A stretch of 64,000 nt of DNA from Bacteroidaceae bacterium (GTDB lineage: Bacteria; Bacteroidota; Bacteroidia; Bacteroidales; Bacteroidaceae): positions 1-64,000 of the forward strand of contig JAGASY010000034.1 in NCBI GenBank assembly GCA_017621515.1. Reading direction: 5' to 3'. The translations under genes and the position numbers were made by a program. The notes below the pieces were generated by a model, which searched no databases, had not been told where the DNA came from, and was given only the letters and a program-made list of their open reading frames with translations. Numbering within the stretch: position 1 is the stretch's first letter; the number at the start of each line of letters is the position of its first letter. Of this stretch, positions 27,176-36,993 are shown one piece after another.

Positions 27176-28357
27176 TCAATGATGGAACAATCTGATTCCG
27201 GTAAATGCCATTGCTATTCCGTATTTGTCGCAAGTGTCGATAACATGGTCGTCACGTACAGAGCCTCCTGCCTGTGCGATATATTCCACTCCACTCTTGT
27301 GCGCACGCTCTATGTTGTCTCCGAACGGGAAGAACGCATCACTGCCCAGACATACACCGGTGTTCTGTGCAATCCATTCCTTCTTCTCTTCTGCGGTCAG
27401 CGGTTCCGGCTTTTCTGTAAAGAACTGCTGCCATGTGCCTTCACGAAGAACGTCTTCGTATTCGTCGCCAATATATACATCAATGGTATTGTCGCGGTCT
27501 GCGCGTCTGATATTCTCTTTGAAAGGCAGGTTCATCACCTTTGGACACTGACGGAGCCATCATATATCAGCCTTGTTTCCGGCAAGACGGGTACAATGAA
27601 TACGGCTCTGCTGTCCAGCACCGATACCGATGGCTTGTCCGTCCTTGACATAGCAGACAGAATTAGACTGTGTATATTTCAGAGTGATGAGCGCAATTTT
27701 GAGGTCACGCTTTGCATTCTCCGGGAAAGACTTGTTCTGAGTCGGGATATTCTCGAAAAGATTATCACCGGAAAGGTCTATCTCATTGCGTCCCTGCTCG
27801 AAAGTAACCCCAAACACCTGCTTGCGTTCTATCGGAGCCGGACGATACTCAGGGTCAATCTTGATTACATTATAAGTACCCTTACGCTTCTCTTTCAGAA
27901 TCTCAAGAGCCTCAGGTGTATAGTCGGGAGCTATCACACCATCGCTGACTTCGCGTTTGATGAGCAAAGCTGTCACCTCATCACAGGTGTCGCTGAGCGC
28001 AATAAAATCACCATACGAAGACATACGGTCAGCCCCTCTCGCACGTGCGTATGCAGTAGCCACAGGAGAGAGCGGCATCTTGATGTCATCCACAAAATAA
28101 ATCTTTTTCAGTGTGTCGCTCATAGGAGCACCAACAGCCGCGCCAGCAGGACTTACATGCTTGAACGATGCGGCAGCAGCCATTCCTGTGGCCGCTTTAA
28201 GTTCTTTTACAAGCTGCCACGAATTAAGAGCATCAAGCAGATTGATGTATCCGGGACGTCCATTAAGAATCTCAATAGGGAGTTCACCTTCTTCCATATA
28301 AACTCTGGAAGGTTTCTGGTTGGGATTGCAACCATACTTCAAAGCCAATTCTGTCAT
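27176..28357 (-). pseudogene. AICAR formyltransferase-type gene with an in-frame TGA
   Basis: The frame encodes a stand-alone PurH-like AICAR transformylase (about 393 codons; [14 protein letters not shown] near the start, [33 protein letters not shown]). The reaction is formyl transfer to AICAR in purine synthesis. After codon 265 (GNKADI) a TGA at 27562-27560 interrupts it, and the same frame continues without loss of alignment as [16 protein letters not shown] and [10 protein letters not shown]. The TGA stands where a Trp is expected before Trp-Leu, so one TGG-to-TGA change explains it. UGA is a normal stop elsewhere in the window. It is either a true nonsense mutation or a base error. Confidence 0.8.
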
Positions 28358-28394
28358 ACGATATATGATTTTGCAGTTTCTTATTTTGAAAGTG

Positions 28395-28402
28395 CAAAGT
28401 TA
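28395..28402 (-). promoter_or_regulatory. -7 box TAACTTTG for the AICAR transformylase gene
   Basis: Minus-strand TAnnTTTG match about 38 bp before the start codon. Confidence 0.55.
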
Positions 28403-28467
28403 CAGAGAATCTTTGTAATAAACGAATATTAGCTTCGCCGACTTGGAGAAAGGTGGAAAAATTAGAA

Positions 28468-31400
28468 TCAATCGTCTGTCACACTAACAATATCATTTCT
28501 TCTGATATACCATATATATCCTTTGACATTCATATATCCCATCTGTTTCAACAAGTGCATATATTCACGCACTTGCTCTTCATGTTCCACACTCTGCTTA
28601 CCGGTCTTATAATCAATCACAATCGTTTCATCCTCCGACATGACAACCCTGTCCGGTCTGCGCTCTTTCACATTTCCCTTTTCATCCTTGAAGATAATGC
28701 TGCACTCATTGAAAGTCTGCCATTTCGGAGAAAACCATGTAGCCGCCCGGGTATTGCTGAATGCCTTGCGGACAAGTCGGGTTACGTCATCCCTGTATTT
28801 CACACTGGCAAAACAGCCCTCGCCATCCAGTTCTCTGACCACTTTATCTATATCGTCAGGGGTCTCAATCATGGCGAACAGGCGATGAAACAACAGTCCT
28901 TCGTCAATATATTCCTGCTCTCTTGCATTCTCCTCCTCATCATTGATAAACTGGGCAGACTTGTTTGACTGTCTAAATTCTGCCAATGTATCAAAATATT
29001 CAAACCTTGAACTAATCTGGCTATATGCCCTGTTCACGACATTCTCATCCTCTTCGTTCTGTTTCTGCCGGCTCTCCACAAGAGTGCCCCGCTCATGCCG
29101 AACCAGCAACCCCGGTATTTCCGTTTCAGAAAAATTATCCGGAAGTGCCTTGCATATAAGCCTGTACAAATTTCCCGTCACACCGTCTTCCTTCTTCTTT
29201 TCCGGATTCTTCCCCGTAAAAATGAACAGATTGTTTTCCGCACGCGTGAAAGCCACATAAATGAGATTCAGGTTATCCACATAATTTCTCAACACTTCCT
29301 CTTCGTAATCTTTTCTGAAAATGGAATCGTATGCCTTCTCCGTAAAATCAATCGGAGCAAGAGGAAGTTCATTGAAAGGTTCTCTGTCCGGCTCACACCA
29401 CATCAATGAAGGTCCGCCGGAACGGCTCTTGCTGACAAGTTCCCAATCGCAGAAGGGTACAAGAACCGTATGGAACTCCAGTCCTTTAGACTTATGTATG
29501 GACATGATACGTATGCCGTCAGCAGCTCCGTTGGGAATAGTCTTCTCCCTCAGCGTCTCTTCCCAGTAAGCAATGAAACTATCTATGTCCGAAGGATTAT
29601 CTTTCAGATAAGCAGTCAGACAGTCGTAGAAACAGAAAAGATAAGCATCCTGATTCTTAATTCTATCAAGCGAAAACATTTTGTACAACTCTTCCGAAAG
29701 TTCATATAAAGGCATGACAGACAGATATTCCTCTTTCATGCAAAACTCTTCCGGAAGCAAACTGTCGATTTGTTCCCTGTCTCCAAGAAACGACTCGTCT
29801 ATGCCGCAAACATTTCCCATCACCACAGTCTGGAACTTGTAGGCAAGCGTAGATCTGACAAAGTTATCGGCAGGATTAGCAATCAGCTTCAAAGCAAGAA
29901 CAATAAGCAGCAGTGCAGGTGACGAATCAAGCCGGAACGCTTCATCGCTCACAATTCTTACCTCCGGTTTATGTGCGGCAAAATATTCGCTAATAGCCGG
30001 AATCTGCTTATTGAAACGGATAAGGATGGTCATGTCATTCTCACTGACTCCTCGCCGTTTCAGTTCATCCACCGTATCTGCCAGCCTCGCCAATGTGGCA
30101 TCCACATAACTGATTTCATAGCAATCAGTCTCTTCACCATCGGCAGTGTCCAACGGAACATATCCGGCAGCAGAAAGAGAATTGCCGTTGATGGCATCAC
30201 TTCCGCATCCGTCTATACATTCCACTCTCACATAACCCTGCCCTATTTTTCTGTCAGACACTTTCTGTTGCACGTCCGAGTATGCACGAAGCAAATCGGA
30301 GGAATCTTCACCACACATCGTCCGATAGTCATCATTAAGAATCTTCACCACTGATGAGAAAAAAGCGTTGTTGAATGTGATGACTTCTTCCGAACTTCTG
30401 TAATTGGTACTCAGCAGAATTTCTTCCGACTGTCTGCCGAACACACCGTCGCCTATATTGTTAAGAATACTCCAATCGCTGTTTCTGAAACGGTATATGC
30501 TCTGTTTCACATCACCCACAATCAGACATTCATTCGCAGAAGACAGGCTGTTGGCAAGCAATGGCTTGAAATTCTCCCACTGAAGCCCGGATGTGTCCTG
30601 AAACTCATCTATCATAATATGATTGAAGCGCGTTCCAGTTTTTTCATATATAAAAGGAATGTCACTTCCGTCTATCAAATCGCGTAAGAAATGGGCTGTA
30701 TCAGCCAACAGAAAACGGTTCGCCTCCATATTCAATTCACGAACCTTTGAGTTTATCACGTTCAGCAACATGACATGGTTGATGTGCTTCAACACAACTT
30801 CCACCGTGGTGCAGAGAGTCCTCCCCGCCACCACCCTGTCGAGAAGACCGATGAACAATGTTTCTGCAAGCGCGCGCACTTGCTCATTGTTCTTTCCCCA
30901 TTCATCGGCATTGCCAATTCGCTTCTTCACCGATGCAGAGATATTCGGACTTTTCCCTTCTGCAAGCTTTTCGAAGAAAGGGTATATCCCTGAATTTCCG
31001 CTTCCGCCTTTAAAGTCTGAAACTTTAAGCCCTTCACGCGCACAAGCCTCCATGAATGCAGCCCCACAAGCTTTTGCCTCTTCCTCCAAGCTTGTTCTCA
31101 TCGCATTGAGCTTGCGTTTATACTCAACGAGAAAACTACGGTCACTGATTTTCTGTCTGACGGCAGCACCTTTCTGCAAGAAATGTTCGTTGAAGATATT
31201 GCGTCCGAACTTCTCAATCTCATCATCAATCTTCCAGTTCTTGTCGTCTTCAATCTTTTCCTCGATAAAGCCGATAATCGATTTGAACACTTCGGTCTTC
31301 TCCTCCAACCGGTCTATAATTCCTTTCACAGCTTCTGCCAGCACCTCGCTGTCGTTAAGATCGACACGCAGATTGGCGGTAAGATCAAGTTCATGCGCAA

Positions 31401-31776
31401 GTTCACGGATAATGGATTGAAAGAACGAGTCGATAGTCTCTATGCGGAATCGGCTGTAGTTATGTATCATACTCGACAGTGCAACCGCCGCCCGCTCACG
31501 AATCTCTTCGTCCGTAAGTCCGAGAGCCTGTATCTCCTCACATTCCTTTATCCTGTTAAAATAGCCCTGCGAGCTTCCAAGCCCTTTTGCTATTCCATTC
31601 AGCTGTCCGATTATTCGCGTCTTCATTTCAGCCGTAGCCTTATTGGTAAACGTCACAGCAAGAATATGCCTGTATTCAAAAGGGTTGATAATAAGCAGTT
31701 TTATATATTCCACGGCCAGCGTAAATGTTTTTCCGCTTCCTGCCGAGGCCTTATAAATCTTTAATGGGCGCAACAT
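28468..31776 (-). CDS. addA: UvrD-type helicase-nuclease, AddA/RecB-like
   Basis: This 1102-residue SF1A helicase starts at the ATG of MLRPLKIYKASAGSGKT. Motifs: Walker A ASAGSGKT (10-17), DEFQDT (390-395), VGDVKQSIYRFR, SIHKSKGLEFHTV and VAFTRA. The C-terminus is a RecB-type PD-(D/E)XK nuclease with Asp1042 (RPDRVV), Asp1055 and Lys1057 (VIDYKTGK). It would process double-strand breaks for RecA loading, together with the AddB-like protein encoded at 45468-48482. The upstream GTG is an alternative start. A TAnnTTTG box lies 31 bp before the chosen ATG. Confidence 0.9.
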   Translation of the reverse strand: MLRPLKIYKASAGSGKTFTLAVEYIKLLIINPFEYRHILAVTFTNKATAEMKTRIIGQLNGIAKGLGSSQGYFNRIKECEEIQALGLTDEEIRERAAVALSSMIHNYSRFRIETIDSFFQSIIRELAHELDLTANLRVDLNDSEVLAEAVKGIIDRLEEKTEVFKSIIGFIEEKIEDDKNWKIDDEIEKFGRNIFNEHFLQKGAAVRQKISDRSFLVEYKRKLNAMRTSLEEEAKACGAAFMEACAREGLKVSDFKGGSGNSGIYPFFEKLAEGKSPNISASVKKRIGNADEWGKNNEQVRALAETLFIGLLDRVVAGRTLCTTVEVVLKHINHVMLLNVINSKVRELNMEANRFLLADTAHFLRDLIDGSDIPFIYEKTGTRFNHIMIDEFQDTSGLQWENFKPLLANSLSSANECLIVGDVKQSIYRFRNSDWSILNNIGDGVFGRQSEEILLSTNYRSSEEVITFNNAFFSSVVKILNDDYRTMCGEDSSDLLRAYSDVQQKVSDRKIGQGYVRVECIDGCGSDAINGNSLSAAGYVPLDTADGEETDCYEISYVDATLARLADTVDELKRRGVSENDMTILIRFNKQIPAISEYFAAHKPEVRIVSDEAFRLDSSPALLLIVLALKLIANPADNFVRSTLAYKFQTVVMGNVCGIDESFLGDREQIDSLLPEEFCMKEEYLSVMPLYELSEELYKMFSLDRIKNQDAYLFCFYDCLTAYLKDNPSDIDSFIAYWEETLREKTIPNGAADGIRIMSIHKSKGLEFHTVLVPFCDWELVSKSRSGGPSLMWCEPDREPFNELPLAPIDFTEKAYDSIFRKDYEEEVLRNYVDNLNLIYVAFTRAENNLFIFTGKNPEKKKEDGVTGNLYRLICKALPDNFSETEIPGLLVRHERGTLVESRQKQNEEDENVVNRAYSQISSRFEYFDTLAEFRQSNKSAQFINDEEENAREQEYIDEGLLFHRLFAMIETPDDIDKVVRELDGEGCFASVKYRDDVTRLVRKAFSNTRAATWFSPKWQTFNECSIIFKDEKGNVKERRPDRVVMSEDETIVIDYKTGKQSVEHEEQVREYMHLLKQMGYMNVKGYIWYIRRNDIVSVTDD

Positions 31777-31806
31777 AGTCTTCACTTTTCATGTTTAATT
31801 GACAGC

Positions 31807-31814
31807 CAAAGTTA
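31807..31814 (-). promoter_or_regulatory. -7 box TAACTTTG for addA
   Basis: Minus-strand TAnnTTTG match about 31 bp before the ATG at 31776. Confidence 0.55.
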
Positions 31815-31969
31815 GCTCTATTTTTCCGATTACCCCAAATGATTAGTCCAATAACTCCTCATAGACAGACAAAACCTTTGAAACATCCGCCAAAGCCCAT
31901 ACACAGACAGTCTGCCAAGTATATTCCCATTATCACATCATATTGCAGTAATATTTGAAATATATTCTT

Positions 31970-31977
31970 TACTTTTG
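31970..31977 (+). promoter_or_regulatory. -7 box TACTTTTG almost touching the glycosyltransferase start
   Basis: The box ends 4 bp before ATG 31982, so transcription would start at or next to the start codon. This implies a leaderless or nearly leaderless mRNA. Confidence 0.5.
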
Positions 31978-31981
31978 CAAT

Positions 31982-32863
31982 ATGTTATCCATATTGATAC
32001 CCTGTTACAACTACGACTGCCGCAAATTGGTAAGTTCGTTGCAGAAACAAGGCGAATCTCTCAAAACGGACTATGAAATAATAGTAGGAGATGATGCCTC
32101 TGACAATGCAGAGATTGTTTCTTTAAATGAAGAAATCAATGCTCTGCCTCATTGCATATATTCCGTATGTGAAAAAAATCTTGGACGGGCGGAAAACAGA
32201 AACCGTATGGCGGAAATGTCACAAGGCGACTGGCTACTGTTCATCGACTGCGATGCCCAAGTTTGTTCCGACAAGTTTCTTCAAAGCTACATGGAAGCTG
32301 CCGGACGCGCTCGCGTAATATGTGGAGGATTATGCCATCCTCCGGTCAATCCTTGCCCGGATGCCACTCTCAGATACAAATATGAGCATAAGGCGGATGC
32401 ACGTCGCTCTGCAGCAGAGCGTTCAAAGAATCCGTATATGCAGTTGAGCGCATTCAATCTGATGATGAGACGGGATGTTTTCATGTCCATCAAATTCGAC
32501 AAGGACTGCCGTGAATATGGGTATGAAGACGCACTGATGGGAGTGGAACTACACAAACGCAATATAGAAATTCTGCATATCGACAATCCCATCGTGCATA
32601 TTGGACTGGAATCTAATGCCATTTTCCTGAAAAAATCAGAAACTGCGTTACACACTCTCTACGGTCTGAAAGGAAAAATGGGCAACCATAGTCATGTGGA
32701 GAATATGGCAACCAAGCTGAAAATATACCATCTGGATAAAATATACACTTGGTTTTACAGTATATTCAGAAAAAATATGAGGAAGAATCTGTTGGGCAAG
32801 AATCCTTCATTGTTCATCTTCTCGCTCTATAAATTAGGATTCTTTCTGAATATCAAAGGTTAA
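31982..32863 (+). CDS. Family 2 glycosyltransferase
   Basis: This 293-residue GT-A glycosyltransferase starts MLSILIPCYNYDCRKLV. It has the GDDASDN nucleotide-binding turn, a DxD-type motif in LLFIDCDAQ, and GYEDALMGVEL in the acceptor half. There is no transmembrane segment, so it is a cytoplasmic or membrane-associated enzyme that adds a sugar to a surface glycan; donor and acceptor are unknown. A longer frame begins nine codons upstream, but that ATG would overlap the promoter, and family members begin at the chosen Met. No other glycan genes flank it. Confidence 0.87.
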   Translation: MLSILIPCYNYDCRKLVSSLQKQGESLKTDYEIIVGDDASDNAEIVSLNEEINALPHCIYSVCEKNLGRAENRNRMAEMSQGDWLLFIDCDAQVCSDKFLQSYMEAAGRARVICGGLCHPPVNPCPDATLRYKYEHKADARRSAAERSKNPYMQLSAFNLMMRRDVFMSIKFDKDCREYGYEDALMGVELHKRNIEILHIDNPIVHIGLESNAIFLKKSETALHTLYGLKGKMGNHSHVENMATKLKIYHLDKIYTWFYSIFRKNMRKNLLGKNPSLFIFSLYKLGFFLNIKG

Positions 32864-32869
32864 AGCAAC

Positions 32870-33055
32870 ACCCACTTATCCGAACAATTGTCCATGAGAC
32901 ACTTGTAGGGCTGCACCCCGGTGCAGCCGCCACTGTGACAGGTGTTTCTTCGTGGAGACACGGATGCACCGGGGTGCAGCCCTACATTGACAATCAATGA
33001 TTACAACAGATTACTCCGTTGTTCGTACAAAGCATTGTGAATACATCCGCTTAAC
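32870..33055. repeat. GC-rich hairpin repeat family, copy 1
   Basis: It begins ACACCCACTTATCC and ends GTGAATACATCCGCTTAAC. It contains TAGGGCTGCACCCCGGTGCAGCC and its inverted partner GGATGCACCGGGGTGCAGCCC; each is itself palindromic. It aligns with 36779-36965 over its whole length. No coding content is seen. Confidence 0.7.
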
Positions 33056-33152
33056 AATAGAGAGATCTATTGAAAACAATTATAAAACTATCAAACAAGT
33101 TTTCTAATAGTTACATAAGAACTTCTAAATAGACAGCTCTTGATTATCAAAC

Positions 33153-33713
33153 TTACAAATCAAAATATAGCATACCATACTGATTATTATATACAGCCAA
33201 TACAAACTCAAAAAAGCCTTCGTTACCAACAGTAAATGTTCTCATATCATCAAATGTTAACTGACAATACCAAAGCCTTTCACCTATTACCCATGAGAAA
33301 ATAACACTTGATGGTGTCAAACCTGTGCCGGGATGTCCAATCTCTTTGAATGTTGAAGTAGCACGGTCATAAACACTAAAAGAAGGAAGAATCTTTATTA
33401 TCAATGATTCACATTTCCAAAACATATTATATTGCTGAGCTTTTAATAGCATGTCTTTATTAACGTGCCATGGATAGACAGAACCTCCCGTTTTATATTC
33501 ACACACAATCCCAAACCGATCAGCATTCATTGGATGAAACGCACCTATACTCGAAGCTCCATTTGTCAATGTAAAGGTATGTGCTTTATTCCAATTCAAC
33601 TCCGCTAAACTATTTAACGGCTGAGTTTCATCAATAATCTGAGCATCAGTTCTTGAAACCATGAAACAAAAACAAATAAAAAACAGAACAATGTTAGTAG
33701 ATATTTTTTTCAT
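33153..33713 (-). CDS. Secreted hypothetical protein (186 aa)
   Basis: A signal peptide (MKKISTNIVLFFICFCFMVS...DAQ) precedes a ~160-residue domain I do not recognise. The mature part is rich in aromatic residues and looks beta-sheet-like. It lies 113 bp downstream of the DUF4859 gene on the same strand, with a terminator hairpin between them, and both share the leader TTATCTTTTATGA at the start codon. This suggests a related or duplicated 5' end. No TAnnTTTG box was found, so expression may depend on readthrough. Confidence 0.6.
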   Translation of the reverse strand: MKKISTNIVLFFICFCFMVSRTDAQIIDETQPLNSLAELNWNKAHTFTLTNGASSIGAFHPMNADRFGIVCEYKTGGSVYPWHVNKDMLLKAQQYNMFWKCESLIIKILPSFSVYDRATSTFKEIGHPGTGLTPSSVIFSWVIGERLWYCQLTFDDMRTFTVGNEGFFEFVLAVYNNQYGMLYFDL

Positions 33714-33769
33714 AAAAGATAAATTTTACATTATTAGTTGTATAAATGATTATATTATCGGATAATAAA

Positions 33770-33800
33770 AAACGGCGGTGTAAGATACACCGCCGTTTTA
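33770..33800 (-). terminator. Terminator after DUF4859 gene
   Basis: AAAACGGCGGTGTA and TACACCGCCGTTTT form a GC-rich 14-bp stem with a 3-base loop and a T-run on the minus strand. Confidence 0.8.
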
Positions 33801-33825
33801 GTTTGAGGTTATCTATTTCCGATAT

Positions 33826-36318
33826 TTACTTTACAATATATTTCTTTCCATTAAGAATATATACACCCTTTGCAAGACCGTTTACAGATTTTACATTTGT
33901 ACGTACCACACGTCCGCTGAGGTCATAAACATTACCAGCATTAGCTCCGGCTATAGCATTCACACCGTCTATGCCCACGTATGTAGCTTCATTGACAAGC
34001 TTCACATTGAAGATATAACGCTTTCCATTGTAGTCAAGAGCAAGTTTAACTATATAAGACGCTCCGTCTGCAATAGGTTCAAGAGTATATGCATTCAACA
34101 GATACTTGTTAGACTCTCCGTCAAAAATGAATCCAGCATAGAAGAGGATATTCTCAACTTCATCTTCTGTCAATACTACATAACCGTTTTCATTGAATGG
34201 GAATCCACCGTTTACATCGTCTAAACCATTAACCGTATAAGTTCTTGCTGAAACAGGTGCTTTCCACTCAACACTTTCAAGAAGTGATTCATCCTCAATC
34301 TCCAATGCTTCCATTGCTGATGTGAAATCCACACTAAGCTTAGTCAAGTCTTCATCTGTGGCATACGCTAAAATGTTTTCCTCACCAACAAGCTCAACTT
34401 GAGTACCGTCTTCAACAAATTCTACTGTATAGTTTATTGTATAATAGTTTCCATTATCCGGATTTACGAGGAAAAGTTTTCCTGTATAAATTGTTCCGGC
34501 AGGGTCTTCATTAGGGTAGTGCCCCCAATTGAATGTTCCATTACTGTAATTTTGGAAGAAGACCTTTGTATTACCATCTGCCCACGCACCTCTGTATCCT
34601 TCCGCTGTCAGCCAAAATCCAATACCATTAGCTGAAGTTTTATTTGTGAACGTCAATTCTTCCGGATTTTCTTCTGACGGTGCAGCATAAACATATACTG
34701 CGAAATCTCCACTTTCAAGACCTGTAAGTTCTTTAGCTCTTTCAAAGTTTATTGACACATTGCCTATTTCATATTCGCTGTAGTTCTCTACACCTTGTAC
34801 ATAGATTTCTTCCGAACCAACTTCTGTAAATGTATCAACTTGTTTTACCTCTTCAATTTTCAAATTTACAGTAATTTCATACAATTTTTCTTTGAAAACA
34901 AGATATAACTTGCCTCCACAAAGCTCACCACCTTCAAACATTGCAGCCTCATGTCCTATATCTATTGTAGATTCAGCATAATCAAAACAAGCAAACCACG
35001 CACGATTTGCATCATTGTAGCCTATATTCACACCTTCACTGTTCATCCAGAAACCCGGATTAGGAGTAGCGGTCCAGTCATCATCAATACCACCATCCTT
35101 ATTAACAGCCATAAACACTATTTCGTCAGCTCCACATCCAAGAAGTTCTGCAATAGCAGCCACATCAATAGAGTTTGATGTTACATTATAACCTAAATCC
35201 TTATTACGTTCAAGCGTAAGCTCCATCTCACCAACTTTCTCATAATCTTCCGGTGTAACCACTGTCGGTTCAACCACATTTACAGTAAGATTGATTTGAT
35301 GTGCCTTGTCACCATAAACGACATAAAGAACCGTTGTGAATTTATCACCAGCTTTGATATTTCCCGGATAAACAGAAACAACAAGAGAGTCTATTTCCTC
35401 ATCAAATGCTACATCCGAAATATTCCACAAATCACCCAAAGACGGATTGGTAGCAGTAGCCACATGAGTAGCCTCGTCGCCTACATAGAAATAAAAACCG
35501 TTGTTCTGAGTATATTTCATCAATGTGTCTGTCTTGCAGTCACCCTCTGTTGCGTTCTCATCAAGATTCCAAGCCATGAGCATCTGTCCGATAACCGGAG
35601 TGAGTTCAGAAGAAGCAACACCTGTCAAAGCCGCGATGTCATCAATTTTTACTTTAAAGTCTGCACCTTTACGGAGTGTGATGTCAACAATGGTATCTGT
35701 CGAACCGATTACATTAAGCTTTGAAATTTCATTTGTTGCTTCAGGCAAATCAATAGGCTTCTTTACAAAAAGTTCAAAGTTGAATGTCACTGTGTTTTCG
35801 CCATTCTTCAAATAAATAGTAGTGGTATAAGTAGTACCGCCCACACATCTGTTCGGGTACTGACCAATCCAATAAGTAAATTCATCATTGTCAGCGTCTG
35901 TTATAAGCTGAGTGAAGAACACAGACTTGTGGTCAACAGAATTGTCATTGCCGAAAGGCACTACAGTACCGTCAGGAGCATGCCAGAAACCTCCGACTCC
36001 ACCTTGTGTGTTCCAGTTCGTCAAATTCTTCTGCTCTGTTGAGTCGCAGCACCAGAACATAGATGTGCTACTCGTTTCAGAGTTTGGATTTTGAACAGCC
36101 TCCAATGCTTCCTGCATGGCAGCAGCAGACTCATATCCGGCAGCCTTTGCCACTTCGTCATAGCTGAATGTTACAGCCACATGACTCCAAGCCTGGAACA
36201 AGTCGTTTGTAGGGTATTGCACACCCTTGACTTCAAATGTTTTCTGTGCTGATGCACTTGCCACACCGGCAAATAATGCAACTATCCACAGACTGAGATA
36301 AGTAAATGTTTTTCTCAT
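33826..36318 (-). CDS. Secreted multi-domain DUF4859 protein with C-terminal sorting-like tail
   Basis: This 830-residue protein starts at the ATG of MRKTFTYLSLW (signal peptide ending ASAQ); the longer frame overlaps the promoter. It consists of about five DUF4859-like units of 130-150 residues, each with a GFW-x-(N/H/T) turn and a later acidic 'G..P' strand (for example IGQYPNRC in unit 1 and WGHYPNED in unit 4). The C-terminal ~35 residues (NVYDLSGRVVR...KGVYILNGKKYIVK) look like a type-A sorting tail of the type IX system. It is probably surface-exposed or secreted and may bind glycans; ligand unknown. Confidence 0.8.
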   Translation of the reverse strand: MRKTFTYLSLWIVALFAGVASASAQKTFEVKGVQYPTNDLFQAWSHVAVTFSYDEVAKAAGYESAAAMQEALEAVQNPNSETSSTSMFWCCDSTEQKNLTNWNTQGGVGGFWHAPDGTVVPFGNDNSVDHKSVFFTQLITDADNDEFTYWIGQYPNRCVGGTTYTTTIYLKNGENTVTFNFELFVKKPIDLPEATNEISKLNVIGSTDTIVDITLRKGADFKVKIDDIAALTGVASSELTPVIGQMLMAWNLDENATEGDCKTDTLMKYTQNNGFYFYVGDEATHVATATNPSLGDLWNISDVAFDEEIDSLVVSVYPGNIKAGDKFTTVLYVVYGDKAHQINLTVNVVEPTVVTPEDYEKVGEMELTLERNKDLGYNVTSNSIDVAAIAELLGCGADEIVFMAVNKDGGIDDDWTATPNPGFWMNSEGVNIGYNDANRAWFACFDYAESTIDIGHEAAMFEGGELCGGKLYLVFKEKLYEITVNLKIEEVKQVDTFTEVGSEEIYVQGVENYSEYEIGNVSINFERAKELTGLESGDFAVYVYAAPSEENPEELTFTNKTSANGIGFWLTAEGYRGAWADGNTKVFFQNYSNGTFNWGHYPNEDPAGTIYTGKLFLVNPDNGNYYTINYTVEFVEDGTQVELVGEENILAYATDEDLTKLSVDFTSAMEALEIEDESLLESVEWKAPVSARTYTVNGLDDVNGGFPFNENGYVVLTEDEVENILFYAGFIFDGESNKYLLNAYTLEPIADGASYIVKLALDYNGKRYIFNVKLVNEATYVGIDGVNAIAGANAGNVYDLSGRVVRTNVKSVNGLAKGVYILNGKKYIVK

Positions 36319-36351
36319 AAAAGATAAGTTTTTAAATGTTATTAGTCGCCA

Positions 36352-36359
36352 CAAATGTA
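36352..36359 (-). promoter_or_regulatory. -7 box TACATTTG for the DUF4859 gene
   Basis: Minus-strand TAnnTTTG match with a TTTG about 21 bp upstream. Leader of about 30 nt to ATG 36318. Confidence 0.6.
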
Positions 36360-36548
36360 TATAAAAATCATGACACAAAACAAATATTTTTTCACTTTTT
36401 TCAACAATATCATATTGAAAGTCATGTTTTGATTTATCAGAAGTTGTTTTATTTCTTATTTTTTATTAAAAAATGGTATGTACTCACATATTGTTTTTTA
36501 TCGTTTTGCATGGGGCAACAGTCCGTTGAACTTGCAAATAAAATAAAT

Positions 36549-36724
36549 ATCTGTGCAAGGAGGAATTAGAAACAGTGCACTAAAAACTCAAATCCACACT
36601 GTGGTTTTTATAATCCACAGTGTAGTTTACAAAATCCACAGTGTGGTTTTTACAATCCGCAGTGTGGATTTGAGATTTTAATGCACTGTTTTCGATTCTT
36701 TTCCGCACATACAATATGTTTTCA
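36549..36724. repeat. Nested palindromic element, copy 1
   Basis: A ~165-bp inverted repeat. Outer arms carry AACAGTGCACT...CTCAAATCCACACTG and its complement; the middle has four TCCACACTGTGG-type palindromes separated by T-rich spacers. A second copy lies at 45005-45178. No gene is present, and it lies upstream of the DUF4859 promoter. Confidence 0.75.
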
Positions 36725-36778
36725 GGGCATTCTCTGTATATAATTAAGACTATTTTTTATCTATTATAGTACGCTGTA

Positions 36779-36965
36779 ACTACTCACTTATCCAAATCTG
36801 TCGGCCGTAAGACGCTTGTAGGGCTGTAACCTTTGTAACAGTTTTTTTCTTTGTGGAGAAGCGGATGCACCGGGGTGCATCCCTACTAAGTAGTAGTATT
36901 CACAAACTCCTCCGTGTAACCGTACAAAGCATTGTGAGGAGTCTGTGAGTACATCCACTAAAATA
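36779..36965. repeat. GC-rich hairpin repeat family, copy 2
   Basis: Aligns with 32870-33055: ACTTATCC, CTTGTAGGGCTG, GTGGAGA, GGATGCACCGGGGTGCA, CGTACAAAGCATTGTGA and GAGTACATCCACT occur in the same order. The first hairpin arm is degenerate in this copy. Short open frames here are repeat sequence, not genes. Confidence 0.7.
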
Positions 36966-36993
36966 ACCACAACCACTTAAACAACCGCACTCA

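Noticed and set aside
27560..27562. Selenocysteine or UGA=Trp recoding at the in-frame TGA
   Set aside because: Other genes in the window end in TGA, the position is a Trp in related proteins, and no SECIS-like hairpin is evident right after it.
36549..36724. Transcription terminator for the nested palindrome
   Set aside because: No flanking gene ends next to it, and the fold is far larger than a terminator; a second copy exists elsewhere.
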